From Psychrobacillus sp. BL-248-WT-3 (GTDB taxonomy: Bacteria; Bacillota; Bacilli; Bacillales_A; Planococcaceae), in the NCBI RefSeq assembly GCF_012843435.1, contig NZ_JABAFC010000017.1, forward strand, positions 1 through 64,000: a stretch of 64,000 bases of DNA. Direction: 5' to 3'. The position numbers and the translations under genes are program-made. Under the pieces are notes generated by a model, which ran no database searches, had not been told where the DNA came from, and saw only the letters and a list, made by a program, of their open reading frames with translations. Position 1 is the stretch's first letter; every line of letters begins with the position of its first letter. Shown piece after piece: positions 34,199 through 44,378 of this stretch.

Positions 34199-36610
34199 AT
34201 GAGCTTTAATCATGAAGCAATTGAGCAAAAGTGGCAAAGGTATTGGAAAGAAAATAAAACATATAAAATGATTGACGATCCTTCCAAACCAAAATTTTAT
34301 GCATTAGATATGTTCCCATATCCATCTGGAGTTGGACTGCATGTTGGACATCCGCTTGGATATATAGCAACAGATATTTTAAGTGCATATAAACGCAAAC
34401 AAGGATATAACGTACTTCACCCAATGGGCTGGGATGCTTTTGGTCTTCCTGCTGAGCAATATGCAATTGATACTGGTAATGATCCAGCGGAGTTCACTGC
34501 AAAAAATATTGCAACATTCAAACGTCAAATGATGGATCTTGGATTCTCCTATGATTGGGATCGTGAAATTAATACTACGGACCCTTCCTACTACAAATGG
34601 ACACAATGGATTTTCATTCAGCTTTATAAAAAAGGCTTAGCTTATGTGGATGAGGTGCCGGTAAACTGGTGTCCAGCATTAGGTACAGTACTAGCAAATG
34701 AAGAGGTAATCGATGGGCTATCCGAGCGCGGAGGACATCCAGTAGAACGTCGTCCAATGCGTCAATGGGTTCTTCGTATTACGGCTTATGCAGATAGATT
34801 GTTAGAGGATTTAGATGACCTTGATTGGCCTGAGAGCTTAAAGGAAATGCAACGTAACTGGATTGGACGTTCAGAAGGTGCAGAGCTTACATTTGAAGTT
34901 GCGGATACTGATCAATCATTCCAAGCATTTACAACTCGTCCCGATACGATTTTTGGTGCAACGTATGCGGTATTGGCACCTGAGCATAAATTAGTGGATA
35001 CTATTACAACTCCAGAGCAAATGGAGGCAGTGCAAGCATATAAAGATCAAGTTAAATTGAAAAGTGATTTAGAGCGTACCGATCTTGCTAAGCATAAAAC
35101 AGGTGTATTCACTGGTGCTTATGCAATTAATCCAGTTAGTGGTGAAAAAATGCCAATCTGGATCGCTGATTACGTTTTAGCGACATATGGAACTGGTGCT
35201 ATTATGGCAGTTCCAGCACATGATGAGCGTGATTATGAGTTCGCAAAACAATTTGATCTTCCAATTGTAGAAGTAGTTTCTGGTGGAAATGTTGAAGAAG
35301 CTGCCTACACAGAGGATGGCGTACTTGTTAATTCGGATTTCTTAAATGGACTTAATAAACAAGACGCAATCGCTAAAGCAATTGAATGGTTTGAAGCAAA
35401 TGGAAAAGGTGAGAAGAAAATTACTTACCGTCTACGTGACTGGTTATTTAGCCGTCAGCGTTATTGGGGAGAGCCAATTCCAATCATTCATTGGGAAGAT
35501 GGAACTTCTACTCCAGTAGACGAATCAGAGCTTCCGCTTATGCTTCCTGTGACTACTGACATTAAGCCAAGTGGAACAGGAGAGTCTCCATTAGCTAATA
35601 TTGAAGAATGGGTAAATGTAGTAGATCCAGTCACTGGTAAAAAAGGACGTCGTGAAACAAATACTATGCCTCAATGGGCAGGTAGCTGCTGGTATTATAT
35701 TCGCTATATCGATCCACATAATGACGAAGCGCTTATTGACCCTGAGCTAGTAAAACGATGGTTGCCAGTGGATCTTTATGTAGGTGGAGCAGAGCATGCT
35801 GTACTTCACTTGCTATATGCACGTTTCTGGCATAAATTCCTTTATGATATCGGTGTTGTAGCAACAAAAGAGCCATTCCAAAAGTTATTCAATCAAGGAA
35901 TGATCTTAGGGGAAAATCACGAGAAAATGTCCAAGTCAAAAGGAAATGTAGTAAATCCTGATGATATCGTGAAAAGCCATGGAGCAGATTCACTTCGTTT
36001 ATATGAAATGTTCATGGGACCACTTGATTCTTCTAAACCATGGTCCACAAACGGCTTAGACGGCTCACGTCGATTCCTAGATCGTATTTGGAGACTATTC
36101 GTAACAGAGGAAGGAACGCTAAGCCCTAAAGTAAGCGATACTTCATCTGACAACATGGAAAAGGTATATCACCAAACGGTTAAAAAGGTAACAGAGGATT
36201 ACGAAGGAATGCACTATAATACAGCAATCTCTCAAATGATGGTATTCATCAATGAAGGATATAAAGCTGAGAAAATTTCTAAAGAATATGTAGAGGGCTT
36301 CATTAAGCTTATTTCTCCTATCGTACCTCATATTTCTGAAGAGCTTTGGAGCATACTAGGTCATGAGGGGTCTGTCGCTTATGAATCTTGGCCGACGTTT
36401 GATGAGTCGAAGCTAGTGGACAATGAAGTTGAAATCCCGGTCCAAATTAAAGGGAAGGTTCGTGCGAAGCTTGTCGTTTCTAAGGATGCTACGAAGGATG
36501 AGCTAGAAGCATTAGCCTTAGCATCTGAACAGGTTCAACAATGGATTGATGGCAATGAGATCAAAAAAATCATCGCAATACCTGGTAAAATGGTGAACAT
36601 CGTAATTTAA
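34199..36610 (+). CDS. leuS: leucyl-tRNA synthetase
   Basis: Class I synthetase of 803 residues, the usual bacterial length. The HIGH-type motif appears as HVGHPLGY (about residues 48-55) and KMSKS as KMSKSKGN (about residue 578). The CP1 editing domain has [13 protein letters not shown] and [22 protein letters not shown] precedes ATG. Controlled by the upstream T-box. Confidence 0.98.
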   Translation: MSFNHEAIEQKWQRYWKENKTYKMIDDPSKPKFYALDMFPYPSGVGLHVGHPLGYIATDILSAYKRKQGYNVLHPMGWDAFGLPAEQYAIDTGNDPAEFTAKNIATFKRQMMDLGFSYDWDREINTTDPSYYKWTQWIFIQLYKKGLAYVDEVPVNWCPALGTVLANEEVIDGLSERGGHPVERRPMRQWVLRITAYADRLLEDLDDLDWPESLKEMQRNWIGRSEGAELTFEVADTDQSFQAFTTRPDTIFGATYAVLAPEHKLVDTITTPEQMEAVQAYKDQVKLKSDLERTDLAKHKTGVFTGAYAINPVSGEKMPIWIADYVLATYGTGAIMAVPAHDERDYEFAKQFDLPIVEVVSGGNVEEAAYTEDGVLVNSDFLNGLNKQDAIAKAIEWFEANGKGEKKITYRLRDWLFSRQRYWGEPIPIIHWEDGTSTPVDESELPLMLPVTTDIKPSGTGESPLANIEEWVNVVDPVTGKKGRRETNTMPQWAGSCWYYIRYIDPHNDEALIDPELVKRWLPVDLYVGGAEHAVLHLLYARFWHKFLYDIGVVATKEPFQKLFNQGMILGENHEKMSKSKGNVVNPDDIVKSHGADSLRLYEMFMGPLDSSKPWSTNGLDGSRRFLDRIWRLFVTEEGTLSPKVSDTSSDNMEKVYHQTVKKVTEDYEGMHYNTAISQMMVFINEGYKAEKISKEYVEGFIKLISPIVPHISEELWSILGHEGSVAYESWPTFDESKLVDNEVEIPVQIKGKVRAKLVVSKDATKDELEALALASEQVQQWIDGNEIKKIIAIPGKMVNIVI

Positions 36611-36619
36611 TAAATAATA

Positions 36620-36657
36620 AAGCTGCTTAATCTCCTCGTGAGATAAGCAGCTTTTTT
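36620..36657 (+). terminator. leuS terminator
   Basis: Stem AAGCTGCTTA/TAAGCAGCTT with inner TCTC/GAGA and a T6 run. Confidence 0.85.
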
Positions 36658-36673
36658 GTATTGGCTTGATAAA

Positions 36674-37141
36674 CTAATTATCAATTACAATTTCTCCTTC
36701 ACCTATTGGTACTTCGAATCCATTAAGGTAGGAAGTTAAAATTTCTTCTGTAATAGGAAAAGCATTAGCATCAAAGCGTTTGTTTCGAATTTTAAGCCGT
36801 TCACGCAAATCATCAGCGTGAACTTTTAAATAAATAAGCTTCCATTTACCGCCGGACTTTTCAATTAGTTGCTTATATTCATTCCTTCTTGCACGATCCC
36901 AAAAACTGAAGTCAATTACTACCTGCCGATTATCGTGAATTAACTTAATTAAATAATTCCGCAGTTTCCTTTCAGCATCTTTCTTGTATTCTTCAATCTT
37001 TTCCATCGGGAAATCGATCCCATACCGACCATTAGTGGCCCATATTTCCTCATCAATAGAAAGACGCACAAAGCCTTCTTTTTCTAATTGTTGTGAGAAT
37101 GTAGTTTTGCCGGAACCAGCTACACCACACATCATGACCAC
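36674..37141 (-). CDS. AAA_33/zeta-toxin-like P-loop kinase, start unclear
   Basis: Small P-loop kinase with Walker A GVAGSGKTT at the N-terminus, then RLSIDEEIWA and a lid segment RERLKIRNKRFDANA; similar to AAA_33/zeta-toxin-like kinases that phosphorylate small molecules. GTG at 37141 has no ribosome binding site. The same frame stays open upstream and reads IFEKFNFDIIYSERDDFTPL before it; an AGGGGG lies exactly 9 bases before ATA at 37201. The natural start may be this ATA (a changed ATG), giving about 176 residues. Confidence 0.65.
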   Translation of the reverse strand: MVMMCGVAGSGKTTFSQQLEKEGFVRLSIDEEIWATNGRYGIDFPMEKIEEYKKDAERKLRNYLIKLIHDNRQVVIDFSFWDRARRNEYKQLIEKSGGKWKLIYLKVHADDLRERLKIRNKRFDANAFPITEEILTSYLNGFEVPIGEGEIVIDN

Positions 37142-37268
37142 TAGAGGAGTGAAATCATCGCGTTCACTATAAATTATATCGAAATTAAACTTCTCAAATA
37201 TTTGAATGGTCCCCCTAACTTATAGATATAGTTCAATAATAAAAAGAGATTTCTAAGCACCCAAGAAT

Positions 37269-37667
37269 TCAATAATTTTTATGCCTTTTTATTTTTATTG
37301 AGTTAGTAGTAGCGAAGCTCTCTAAGTATTCATCAAAATTATCTGGTTGAAAACGAAAAACTTTCCATGTAAATCCTTTTTTTAACCTAACAAACACTGA
37401 CTTTTGGTGCCAGCCTATTCTTTTAAATTCAATTAATTTTATATTTTCTTTATTCACCTTTCTTTGGGAAATATCTAAGCCAAATAGAGAAACTATAAAA
37501 GACAAGTGATGATCATTTATAACAAATTGGTATTTTAGCTGTGTAGAAATAAGAAACATGAAAGCTAAGACCAAGAAAATCAACCATTTAGATAATATAA
37601 AAACAACTAACATGATAAAGAAATTAAAAAATAATGGAAATTTCAAATCCACTGCATTAAATCGCAT
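37269..37667 (-). CDS. hypothetical membrane protein with PH-like domain
   Basis: One or two hydrophobic segments (about residues 10-43), then a beta-rich region with alternating polar and hydrophobic residues, the layout of bacterial PH-domain membrane proteins. AGGGG lies about 10 bases before ATG. 132 residues. Family assignment is tentative. Confidence 0.5.
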   Translation of the reverse strand: MRFNAVDLKFPLFFNFFIMLVVFILSKWLIFLVLAFMFLISTQLKYQFVINDHHLSFIVSLFGLDISQRKVNKENIKLIEFKRIGWHQKSVFVRLKKGFTWKVFRFQPDNFDEYLESFATTNSIKIKRHKNY

Positions 37668-37772
37668 TTTATATAAACCCCTTAAATATTATGGTTGTCC
37701 ATCGTTTCTGTTTTATATATACCATTGCTTTCACTATTAACGTTTTACTTATTAAACACGAGCATTCACAGG

Positions 37773-37914
37773 TTATTGATTGTAGCGACAGGCGACGACT
37801 CCAGCGGGAGGAGGGAGACAGATAAGACATCACAACCACGCGCGTATGCGATGGGTGATGGCTTATCGCTCCCCCCGCTAAAAAGCGTCCGCCGAAAGCG
37901 AAAATCAATTCTAC
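37773..37914 (-). repeat. core-only, inverted third copy of the MITE-like element
   Basis: The reverse complement matches the palindromic core of 22851-22990 and 29684-29827 (GTAGAATTGATT, GCGATAAGCCATCACCC, CAACCACGCGCG, GATAAGACATCACAAC), but the terminal inverted repeats are missing on both sides. It is a decayed element or an independently mobile core. Confidence 0.75.
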
Positions 37915-37987
37915 TTCCCTTATATAAAAGCATTTAATTTTTCATAGCTTCTATTCATATTTCTATGTCTGTTTTTCCTATAAAAAA

Positions 37988-38077
37988 TTAGGATGCGCCT
38001 TCTTCATTTCGAAACATGAATTTCAATGAAAGTAACCCAACAACATGAACAATAATAATACCAATCGCAGCTACCAT
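37988..38077 (-). CDS. 29-residue membrane peptide downstream of trpG
   Basis: Reads MVAAIGIIIVHVVGLLSLKF, then MFRNEEGAS-stop: one hydrophobic helix and a short acidic tail. AGGGAG lies 7 bases before ATG, and the gene starts 20 bases after the trpG stop, so it is likely the third gene of the T-box(Trp) operon. No homolog recognised. Confidence 0.55.
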   Translation of the reverse strand: MVAAIGIIIVHVVGLLSLKFMFRNEEGAS

Positions 38078-38096
38078 TAAAATCTCCCTTCGAAGG

Positions 38097-38669
38097 TTAA
38101 TTTAACGTATCTATAAAACCTTTCATCAGTAGAGTCCCTTGCTCAGTTCCGATAGACTCTGGATGAAATTGTAATCCATACAGAGGGTAGTCACTGTGTT
38201 TAATAGCCATTATTTCCAGGTCGTCCTCAGCTCTAGCCAGTACCTCAAAGCAATCTTGTAGGCTGTTCTCTTCAATTACTAGAGAGTGATAACGCATGAC
38301 GGAGATAGGGCTATCAAAGACGGAAAATAATTCATTTTGTGTATGCGATATAGTGGAGGTTTTACCGTGCATAATTGTTCTAGCCTGCACTATATTTGCT
38401 CCAAATGCAGCCCCAATAGATTGGTGACCTAGGCAGATTCCTAGGATAGGATACTTCTTATATAATGCTTGAATCACTTCAATAGAAACACCTGCATCTA
38501 ATGGATTACCTGGACCAGGAGAGATGACAATTGCTTCTGGATGAAGCTCATCTATATCTGAAATGGTAATAGCGTCGTTTCTGACAACCATAACATCTTT
38601 CCCAAGCATTCCTAATTGTTGATAAAGGTTGTACGTAAAGGAATCATAATTATCTATTAGAAGGATCAT
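38097..38669 (-). CDS. trpG: anthranilate synthase component II (glutamine amidotransferase) TrpG
   Basis: Class I glutamine amidotransferase supplying ammonia to TrpE. The catalytic Cys lies in ILGICLGHQSIG and the His/Glu in LQFHPESIGTEQG; VISPGPGNP is also present. 190 residues. The start overlaps the trpE stop as ATGA. In Bacillus this subunit is often shared with PabB and sits in the folate operon; here it is with trpE. Confidence 0.93.
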   Translation of the reverse strand: MILLIDNYDSFTYNLYQQLGMLGKDVMVVRNDAITISDIDELHPEAIVISPGPGNPLDAGVSIEVIQALYKKYPILGICLGHQSIGAAFGANIVQARTIMHGKTSTISHTQNELFSVFDSPISVMRYHSLVIEENSLQDCFEVLARAEDDLEIMAIKHSDYPLYGLQFHPESIGTEQGTLLMKGFIDTLN

Positions 38670-40054
38670 CGAATCACCTCCAATAGTGCTTTTGCTTTGT
38701 TTAAGGTTTCGTCATATTCATTTTCCGGAATGGAATCATATACTATTCCTGCACCTGCCTGAACATGAGCCATCTGGTCTTTTACAATCATTGTTCGGAT
38801 GGCCAAGGCGAGGTCCATATCTCCTGTAACTGAAATATAACCAACTGCTCCTGCATATACTCCGCGCTTTATAGATTCTAATTCGTTTATAATTTGCATG
38901 GCACGGATTTTAGGAGCTCCTGAAACGGTACCAGCGGGTAAACAGGCAGCCAAAACGTCTAACGCATGAGTGTCTTTTCTTAAACGACCAGTTACTTCTG
39001 AAACTATATGCATGACGTACTTGTACAATTCAATCTGCATATACTTGTTTACTTGGACCGTACCAATTTCTGATATTTTACCTATATCATTTCTTCCCAA
39101 GTCAACAAGCATCCGATGCTCTGCTACTTCCTTTTCGTCTATCAATAAACTAGCAGCATTTTGCTGATCTTCTTCGGGAGATTTTCCACGAGGCTTTGTA
39201 CCAGCAATAGGGTTTGTCGTGACATATCCATTCTTTACTTTTACAAGACTTTCGGGAGAGGTGCCGAAAACGACGTACGTTCCGAAATCCATATAAAACA
39301 TGTAAGGTGACGGATTAGAAGTTCTAAGCTGTCGATAAAGAGAGAAAGGATTCCCAGTGAAAGGGGAGCTAAAACGCTGAGAAATCACTACTTGAAATAT
39401 GTCGCCTTGTACAATATGTTGCTTAGCTTTCTCTACCATTTGTTTAAATTCTTCTTTCTGAATCGAAGGCTTAAAAGAAAGCTTCTGTGCTAACTCCTCC
39501 TCTTGGTGGGAAGCACTTGCTTGAAGATCCTCATATATTTCATTAATCGAATCCATCATATTTTTAGAAGTGCGACCGTTCTGGAACAAATCGATTGCTG
39601 CAATAGTTATGGTTTGTTTCAAATGATCGTAAACAAGAAAGGTATCATAAAACAAAGCATGTATATCAGGCATATTTAAATCATCGGGGAGATACTCTCC
39701 AATCTGTTCACTGTAAAATGCGGTTTCATAACCAAAATAACCTAGCATTCCTCCAAAAAAAGAGAAGGGGTATTGCTCCTTGTGTTCAGGGAGAATGGTT
39801 TTTAGTTTTTCTAAAATACCATGTCCTGTGTGTTCTTTTCTGTGTTCATCTGTAAAGACATAGTGATACTGGTTACCTATTATTTCTGCAACCGGATTAA
39901 GTACGATAAACGAATACCGACCGCTCTCCTCATGCTTAGCAGAGGATTCAAATAGCATTTTCTTTTTTCCTTTTAGTGCATGGTAAATGGAGATGGGAGT
40001 CATCATATCTCCTTGGATTTCTTTCATTTCATAGCTTCTCGTCTCAACTGTCAT
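38666..40054 (-). CDS. trpE: anthranilate synthase component I TrpE
   Basis: Converts chorismate to anthranilate with TrpG. The N-terminal segment LFESSAKHEESGRYSF carries the LLES-like element used in tryptophan feedback inhibition. The chorismate-binding domain has GTSPESLVKV, NPIAGTKPRGKSPEED, LVDLGRNDIG and PAGTVSGAPKIRAM. 462 residues. A tryptophan T-box lies upstream, which favours TrpE over PabB. ATG follows GAGGAGAG. Confidence 0.93.
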   Translation of the reverse strand: MTVETRSYEMKEIQGDMMTPISIYHALKGKKKMLFESSAKHEESGRYSFIVLNPVAEIIGNQYHYVFTDEHRKEHTGHGILEKLKTILPEHKEQYPFSFFGGMLGYFGYETAFYSEQIGEYLPDDLNMPDIHALFYDTFLVYDHLKQTITIAAIDLFQNGRTSKNMMDSINEIYEDLQASASHQEEELAQKLSFKPSIQKEEFKQMVEKAKQHIVQGDIFQVVISQRFSSPFTGNPFSLYRQLRTSNPSPYMFYMDFGTYVVFGTSPESLVKVKNGYVTTNPIAGTKPRGKSPEEDQQNAASLLIDEKEVAEHRMLVDLGRNDIGKISEIGTVQVNKYMQIELYKYVMHIVSEVTGRLRKDTHALDVLAACLPAGTVSGAPKIRAMQIINELESIKRGVYAGAVGYISVTGDMDLALAIRTMIVKDQMAHVQAGAGIVYDSIPENEYDETLNKAKALLEVIR

Positions 40055-40103
40055 TCTCTACACTCTCCTCTTTCTCAGCTCGGCTCATTTACAAAAGAAT
40101 ACA

Positions 40104-40352
40104 AAAAGGCTCTCTATCCAAAAAGGACGGAGAGCCGTGGTGCCACCTTCATTGATTACTATTGTAATCCACTTGTTTGCAGTGATTAGCTGCTAGTCCT
40201 ATAACGTAGACAAACGCCAAGGCCTACTGCCATTTCGGCCTTGGAACTCAGAAGCCCATTCATCATATGCTTTGCACTGACTTGCACCAATCGTCAGCTC
40301 TCTATGGCGTCACATATGATTACTACTCTTCGTCATCGCTCATTAAAGACCA
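40104..40352 (-). promoter_or_regulatory. T-box riboswitch (tryptophan) upstream of trpEG
   Basis: On the minus strand: stem I near 40350, specifier TGG at 40256-40258 in GAA-TGG context, the T-box AAGGTGGCACCACGG near 40137-40151, then terminator GGCTCTC...GAGAGCC with a T5 run at 40104-40137. Uncharged tRNA-Trp should allow read-through into trpE. Confidence 0.92.
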
Positions 40353-40414
40353 TTGTATTATAAATAATTTAAAAATTCAATGCATTCTTATAAAAGAATC
40401 CAAATTTTATCCAA

Positions 40415-41674
40415 TTAATTTAGAAGGCTTTTTGCAGCACTCATCCCGGCTAGCTTCCCAGTAACAAGGGCAGAGGTGATATTGTAGCCACCAGTATATC
40501 CATGTATGTCTAAAATTTCACCACAGAAATATAATCCTTCTTTTTTCTTAGATGCCATCGTTTTTGGCTCAATTTCCTTGATGGAAACTCCACCGCCTGT
40601 AACAAAAGCTTTCTCTAGTGGCTGGGTGCCGTGAACGTTAACGATAAATTGTTTAAAAAGATGGGCAAGAGATCTTATCTTCTCGTGAGAAAGATTTTGG
40701 CCATCCTCACTTTCTTGAATTTTCGCTTGCTCTAACAAAAACAATAGCCACCTTTCAGGAACTAATCCTTTCCAGACGTTTTTAACTGCTTTTTTAGGCT
40801 CGTCTTTAATAGAAGACAGAAGTGTTTGGAATGTTTCTTCCTCGTTCAAGTGGGGAAGGCTATCAATTCTTACAGAAACCGGGCCACCATTTTTCTTTAT
40901 TTCCTTTACAACAAATTGGCTGCAACGTAGAATAGCAGGTCCGCTTAAGCCGAAATGTGTAAAGAGCATGTCCATTTGATGGGTAATGATTACTTTTCCT
41001 TTTTTATTTAGAACAGAAACAGCTACATCTCTTAAGGCTAAGCCTTGGAGCTCCTTCGATTTGATGAAGGTCTCACTAGATAACAGAGGCACCTCCGTTG
41101 GATATAAATCAGTTACCGTATGACCAGCCTTCTCTGCCCACGGGTAGCCATCTCCTGTAGAGCCGGTTTGAGGAACAGCTTTACCGCCAACAGCCACTAC
41201 TACTGCTCCAGCAGTAATTTCCTCGCCTGTTGCCAATCGAATTCCGATTATCTTTTCTTCGTTCATTAATAATTTAGCAACGGGAGCGTTTAGCTTAATA
41301 TCTACCTTCAATCTTTTTAATTCGTCCAGAAGGGCATTCACAACATCCATTGCCTTGTTAGAGACCGGGAACATTCTACCATGGTCTTCCTCTTTTAATG
41401 GGACACCTAAATTCTCAAAGAATGCGATAATATCCTCATTGTTAAAAACGGAAAACGGGGAAAATAAAAAACGACCGTTTCCGGGAATGTTCTTAACAAT
41501 TTCCTCCTGAGGAAGCCTATTTGTAACATTGCATCGTCCTCCGCCAGATATTGCTAATTTCTTTCCTAGCTTGTTGCCTTTTTCGATCAATAAAACCTTT
41601 TTGTTTTCAGCACCTGCTGCAGCAGCGGCCATAAGTCCTGAGGGACCCCCACCAATTATTATTACGTCATACAT
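40415..41674 (-). CDS. ytfP: HI0933/BaiN-family flavoprotein (YtfP)
   Basis: FAD-dependent oxidoreductase of 419 residues. The dinucleotide fold [16 protein letters not shown] starts at residue 5; [17 protein letters not shown] is diagnostic for HI0933-like proteins, and the C-terminal [12 protein letters not shown] closes the FAD site. The substrate is unknown. Divergent from the murJ-like gene. Confidence 0.88.
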   Translation of the reverse strand: MYDVIIIGGGPSGLMAAAAAGAENKKVLLIEKGNKLGKKLAISGGGRCNVTNRLPQEEIVKNIPGNGRFLFSPFSVFNNEDIIAFFENLGVPLKEEDHGRMFPVSNKAMDVVNALLDELKRLKVDIKLNAPVAKLLMNEEKIIGIRLATGEEITAGAVVVAVGGKAVPQTGSTGDGYPWAEKAGHTVTDLYPTEVPLLSSETFIKSKELQGLALRDVAVSVLNKKGKVIITHQMDMLFTHFGLSGPAILRCSQFVVKEIKKNGGPVSVRIDSLPHLNEEETFQTLLSSIKDEPKKAVKNVWKGLVPERWLLFLLEQAKIQESEDGQNLSHEKIRSLAHLFKQFIVNVHGTQPLEKAFVTGGGVSIKEIEPKTMASKKKEGLYFCGEILDIHGYTGGYNITSALVTGKLAGMSAAKSLLN

Positions 41675-41778
41675 AGTATATTCACACTTTCACTTTTTTC
41701 TTTATTATACATGATTGTAGTTTTGATGAGACAGTTGTAAACTGTAATATAGACATTTTAAAGGATTGGACGGGTTAG

Positions 41779-43404
41779 ATGGCATCGAATTTACTAAAAG
41801 GGACAATGATTTTAACGGTTGGTCTCTTATTATCCAGGATTTTAGGAGTTCTTTATGTAATTCCTTTTTATCAGATAATCGGCGAAGAGTACATTGCCCT
41901 TTATCAATACGCTTATACTCCCTATTCAATCATGCTAGCAATAGCAGTTTCAGGGGTACCGGTTGCGGTTTCCAAGTTTGTATCGAAATACAATGCATTA
42001 GGGGACTATGCGACAGGTAGGAAGCTAATGAAATCCAGCATGCTTTTAATGAGTATCACTGGTATTTTAGGATTTCTACTGCTTTTCTTTTTAGCAGATC
42101 CTATTGCACATATGATTATTAAGGATGATGAAGCTGATTTTTCTGTAGGTGACGTAGCTTCAGTGATAAAATATGTCAGCTTTGCGGTTATAGTTGTTCC
42201 ACTTATGAGTTTAATAAGAGGTTTCTTCCAAGGCTATCAGCGTATGACACCTACTGCGATTTCACAGCTTTGGGAACAAATTGTACGTATTCTGTTTGTG
42301 TTAGCTGGAGGTTTTTTTGTAGTATACATAATGAAGGGCACAGAAAAGACAGCAGTTTCCTTTGCAGTATTTGCAGCCTTCCTTGGTGCATTGGCGAGCA
42401 TGGTCGTTCTATATTGGTATTGGAAGAAGCTTAGACCTGAATTTAATGTAATGATGAATGATTCTGGTAAAACGAGCTCGGATGTTTCTCTTAGAAATAT
42501 TTACAAGGAAATCTTAGTTTATACGGTTCCATTTGCTCTAGTTGGGGTTATTAACCCACTTTTCCAATTCATCGATATGATCACCTTTAACAGTGCTATG
42601 TCTATTATCGGTATAAGCGGGGATATTTCCAATATTTTATTAGGAATGTTGAATTTCTCTGCACATAAATTGGTAATGATTCCCGTGATGTTGGCTACTG
42701 GATTTAGCATGGCTTTAATACCTTACATTACGAGCTATTATGCAAAACGAGATTTTCTTCAAGTGAGAAAATCGCTCGATCAGTCATTTCAAATATTATT
42801 ATTTCTTACTGTTCCAGCAGCCCTGGGAATTGCTGTATTATCAGGGGAGTTTTATCATTTATTTTATGAACAGAGTGAAACCGGTTCAACGGTGTTAGCA
42901 CACTATGCTCCGGTAGCCATTTTATTTGCCTTGTATCCAGTGACTACTGCAATCCTACAAGGTATTGATCGTCAAAAGCTGATCATTTTAAATCTTTTAT
43001 TAGGTATTTTGACAAAGCTGTTGTTAAACACACCTTTCATCAAAGCATTTGAAACAGATGGTGCAATTATGGCGACTGCATGTGGTTATTTAGTAGCTAT
43101 AGGATTGAACTTGTTTGCGATACGAAAAACGTTGCATTATAAGTCTACGATGGTAGCAAGAAGAATTCTTCTCATCCTCATCATCAATGCTGTTATGCTT
43201 GTACTTGTGTATGTAGTAAAGTCAGGGTTACAAAACCTATTTGTAATCGATAGTAAAATGGAGGCGCTGCTAGTTATTATAGTTTGTGCTGGTGTGGGAG
43301 CAGCCTTTTATGGCTATGTGACGCTTCGACTTGGATTAGCTCAGAAATTACTAGGTGAGAAAGTTACACGTATTGCGAAAAAATTAGGCTTTAAGGAGAA
43401 ATAA
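41779..43404 (+). CDS. ytgP: MurJ-type lipid II flippase (YtgP, SpoVB family)
   Basis: Polytopic MOP-superfamily protein of 541 residues with about 14 membrane helices. B. subtilis YtgP is one of its lipid II flippases. GLLLSRILGVLYVIPF and the GVPVAVSKFVSKYNA segments fit the SpoVB/YtgP branch. The stop is followed directly by the next start with no gap, so it is co-translated with the pseudouridine synthase. Confidence 0.9.
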   Translation: MASNLLKGTMILTVGLLLSRILGVLYVIPFYQIIGEEYIALYQYAYTPYSIMLAIAVSGVPVAVSKFVSKYNALGDYATGRKLMKSSMLLMSITGILGFLLLFFLADPIAHMIIKDDEADFSVGDVASVIKYVSFAVIVVPLMSLIRGFFQGYQRMTPTAISQLWEQIVRILFVLAGGFFVVYIMKGTEKTAVSFAVFAAFLGALASMVVLYWYWKKLRPEFNVMMNDSGKTSSDVSLRNIYKEILVYTVPFALVGVINPLFQFIDMITFNSAMSIIGISGDISNILLGMLNFSAHKLVMIPVMLATGFSMALIPYITSYYAKRDFLQVRKSLDQSFQILLFLTVPAALGIAVLSGEFYHLFYEQSETGSTVLAHYAPVAILFALYPVTTAILQGIDRQKLIILNLLLGILTKLLLNTPFIKAFETDGAIMATACGYLVAIGLNLFAIRKTLHYKSTMVARRILLILIINAVMLVLVYVVKSGLQNLFVIDSKMEALLVIIVCAGVGAAFYGYVTLRLGLAQKLLGEKVTRIAKKLGFKEK

Positions 43405-44106
43405 ATGCGATTAGATAAATTTCTATCTCATATGGGATACGGTACAAGAAGTGAAGTAAAGGTTCTTATTAAATCAAAGGCAATTGAAGTAAACGATGTA
43501 GTTGCTAAAAATGGATCTAATCACGTCAATGAATTAGAGGATAAAGTAACAGTTTATGGAGAGATAGTGGAATATAGAGAGTTTATCTACTTAATGATGA
43601 ACAAGCCACCAGGAGTAGTTTCTGCAACGGAGGATTCTAGAGATCAAACTGTAATTGACCTATTAGATGATGATGTTAAGCATTTTGAGCCCTATCCTGT
43701 CGGAAGACTTGATAAGGATACGGTTGGACTGTTGCTTTTAACTAATGATGGAGCGCTAACACATCGATTATTGTCTCCTAAGAAGGATGTCCCTAAAGTA
43801 TATTATGCGAAAGTAGCAGGTAGAGTAACAGAAGAAGATATAGTAGCATTCAAAGAAGGAGTCATTTTGGATGATGGGTATCACACGAAGCCAGGCTACC
43901 TGACTATTTTAAAGAGTGACCAAATTTCTGAAATTGAGTTAACCATCACAGAAGGTAAATTCCATCAAGTGAAAAGAATGTTCCAGGCAGTAGATAAGGA
44001 AGTCGTATATTTAAAACGGTTGTCTATGGGTGCTTTGAAGCTAGATGAGTCATTGGAAGAAGGGTCCTACAGAGAGCTAACGGAAGAGGAATTATTAAGT
44101 CTATAA
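43405..44106 (+). CDS. ytzG: 16S rRNA pseudouridine synthase, RsuA family (YtzG)
   Basis: An N-terminal S4 RNA-binding domain (MRLDKFLSHMGYGTRSEVKV) precedes the catalytic domain with Asp in GRLDKDTVGLLLLTNDG. RsuA-type enzymes modify 16S rRNA U516. 233 residues. AAGGAG lies 7 bases before ATG inside the flippase gene end. Confidence 0.9.
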   Translation: MRLDKFLSHMGYGTRSEVKVLIKSKAIEVNDVVAKNGSNHVNELEDKVTVYGEIVEYREFIYLMMNKPPGVVSATEDSRDQTVIDLLDDDVKHFEPYPVGRLDKDTVGLLLLTNDGALTHRLLSPKKDVPKVYYAKVAGRVTEEDIVAFKEGVILDDGYHTKPGYLTILKSDQISEIELTITEGKFHQVKRMFQAVDKEVVYLKRLSMGALKLDESLEEGSYRELTEEELLSL

Positions 44107-44107
44107 C

Positions 44108-44145
44108 AAAAGAATGACCATGCCTAGGCGTGGTCATTCTTTTTC
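44108..44145. terminator. terminator after ytzG, facing ytzE
   Basis: Stem AAAGAATGACCATGCC/GGCGTGGTCATTCTTT with A and T flanks; works for both directions. Confidence 0.85.
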
Positions 44146-44156
44146 ATATGGTGTAT

Positions 44157-44378
44157 CTAAGATGTCATTTTAACTCGTTTGTTCGTCGTGGTCCATTTGC
44201 CTCTTGTTGGGCTAATGATTAAATCATTAAACGCAAGTACATTCAAATCTCTCTGAATAGTTCGAGGAGTGATGCCAAATTCATCGACCAGATCTTGTGT
44301 AGTAACAGTTCCGTTGTTTCGGATGAACATATACATATCTTTGATTCGAGTGAGCATCCGATCAGTAGTAGGTTTCAA
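44157..44378 (-). CDS. ytzE: DeoR-type HTH protein YtzE
   Basis: A 73-residue DeoR-like winged-helix protein matching B. subtilis YtzE (TVTTQDLVDEFGITPRTIQR, then RGKWTTTNKRVKMTS). TTG at 44378 has AAGGAG nine bases upstream. The frame stays open upstream to 44528 but without a site, so the short form is preferred. Confidence 0.8.
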   Translation of the reverse strand: MKPTTDRMLTRIKDMYMFIRNNGTVTTQDLVDEFGITPRTIQRDLNVLAFNDLIISPTRGKWTTTNKRVKMTS

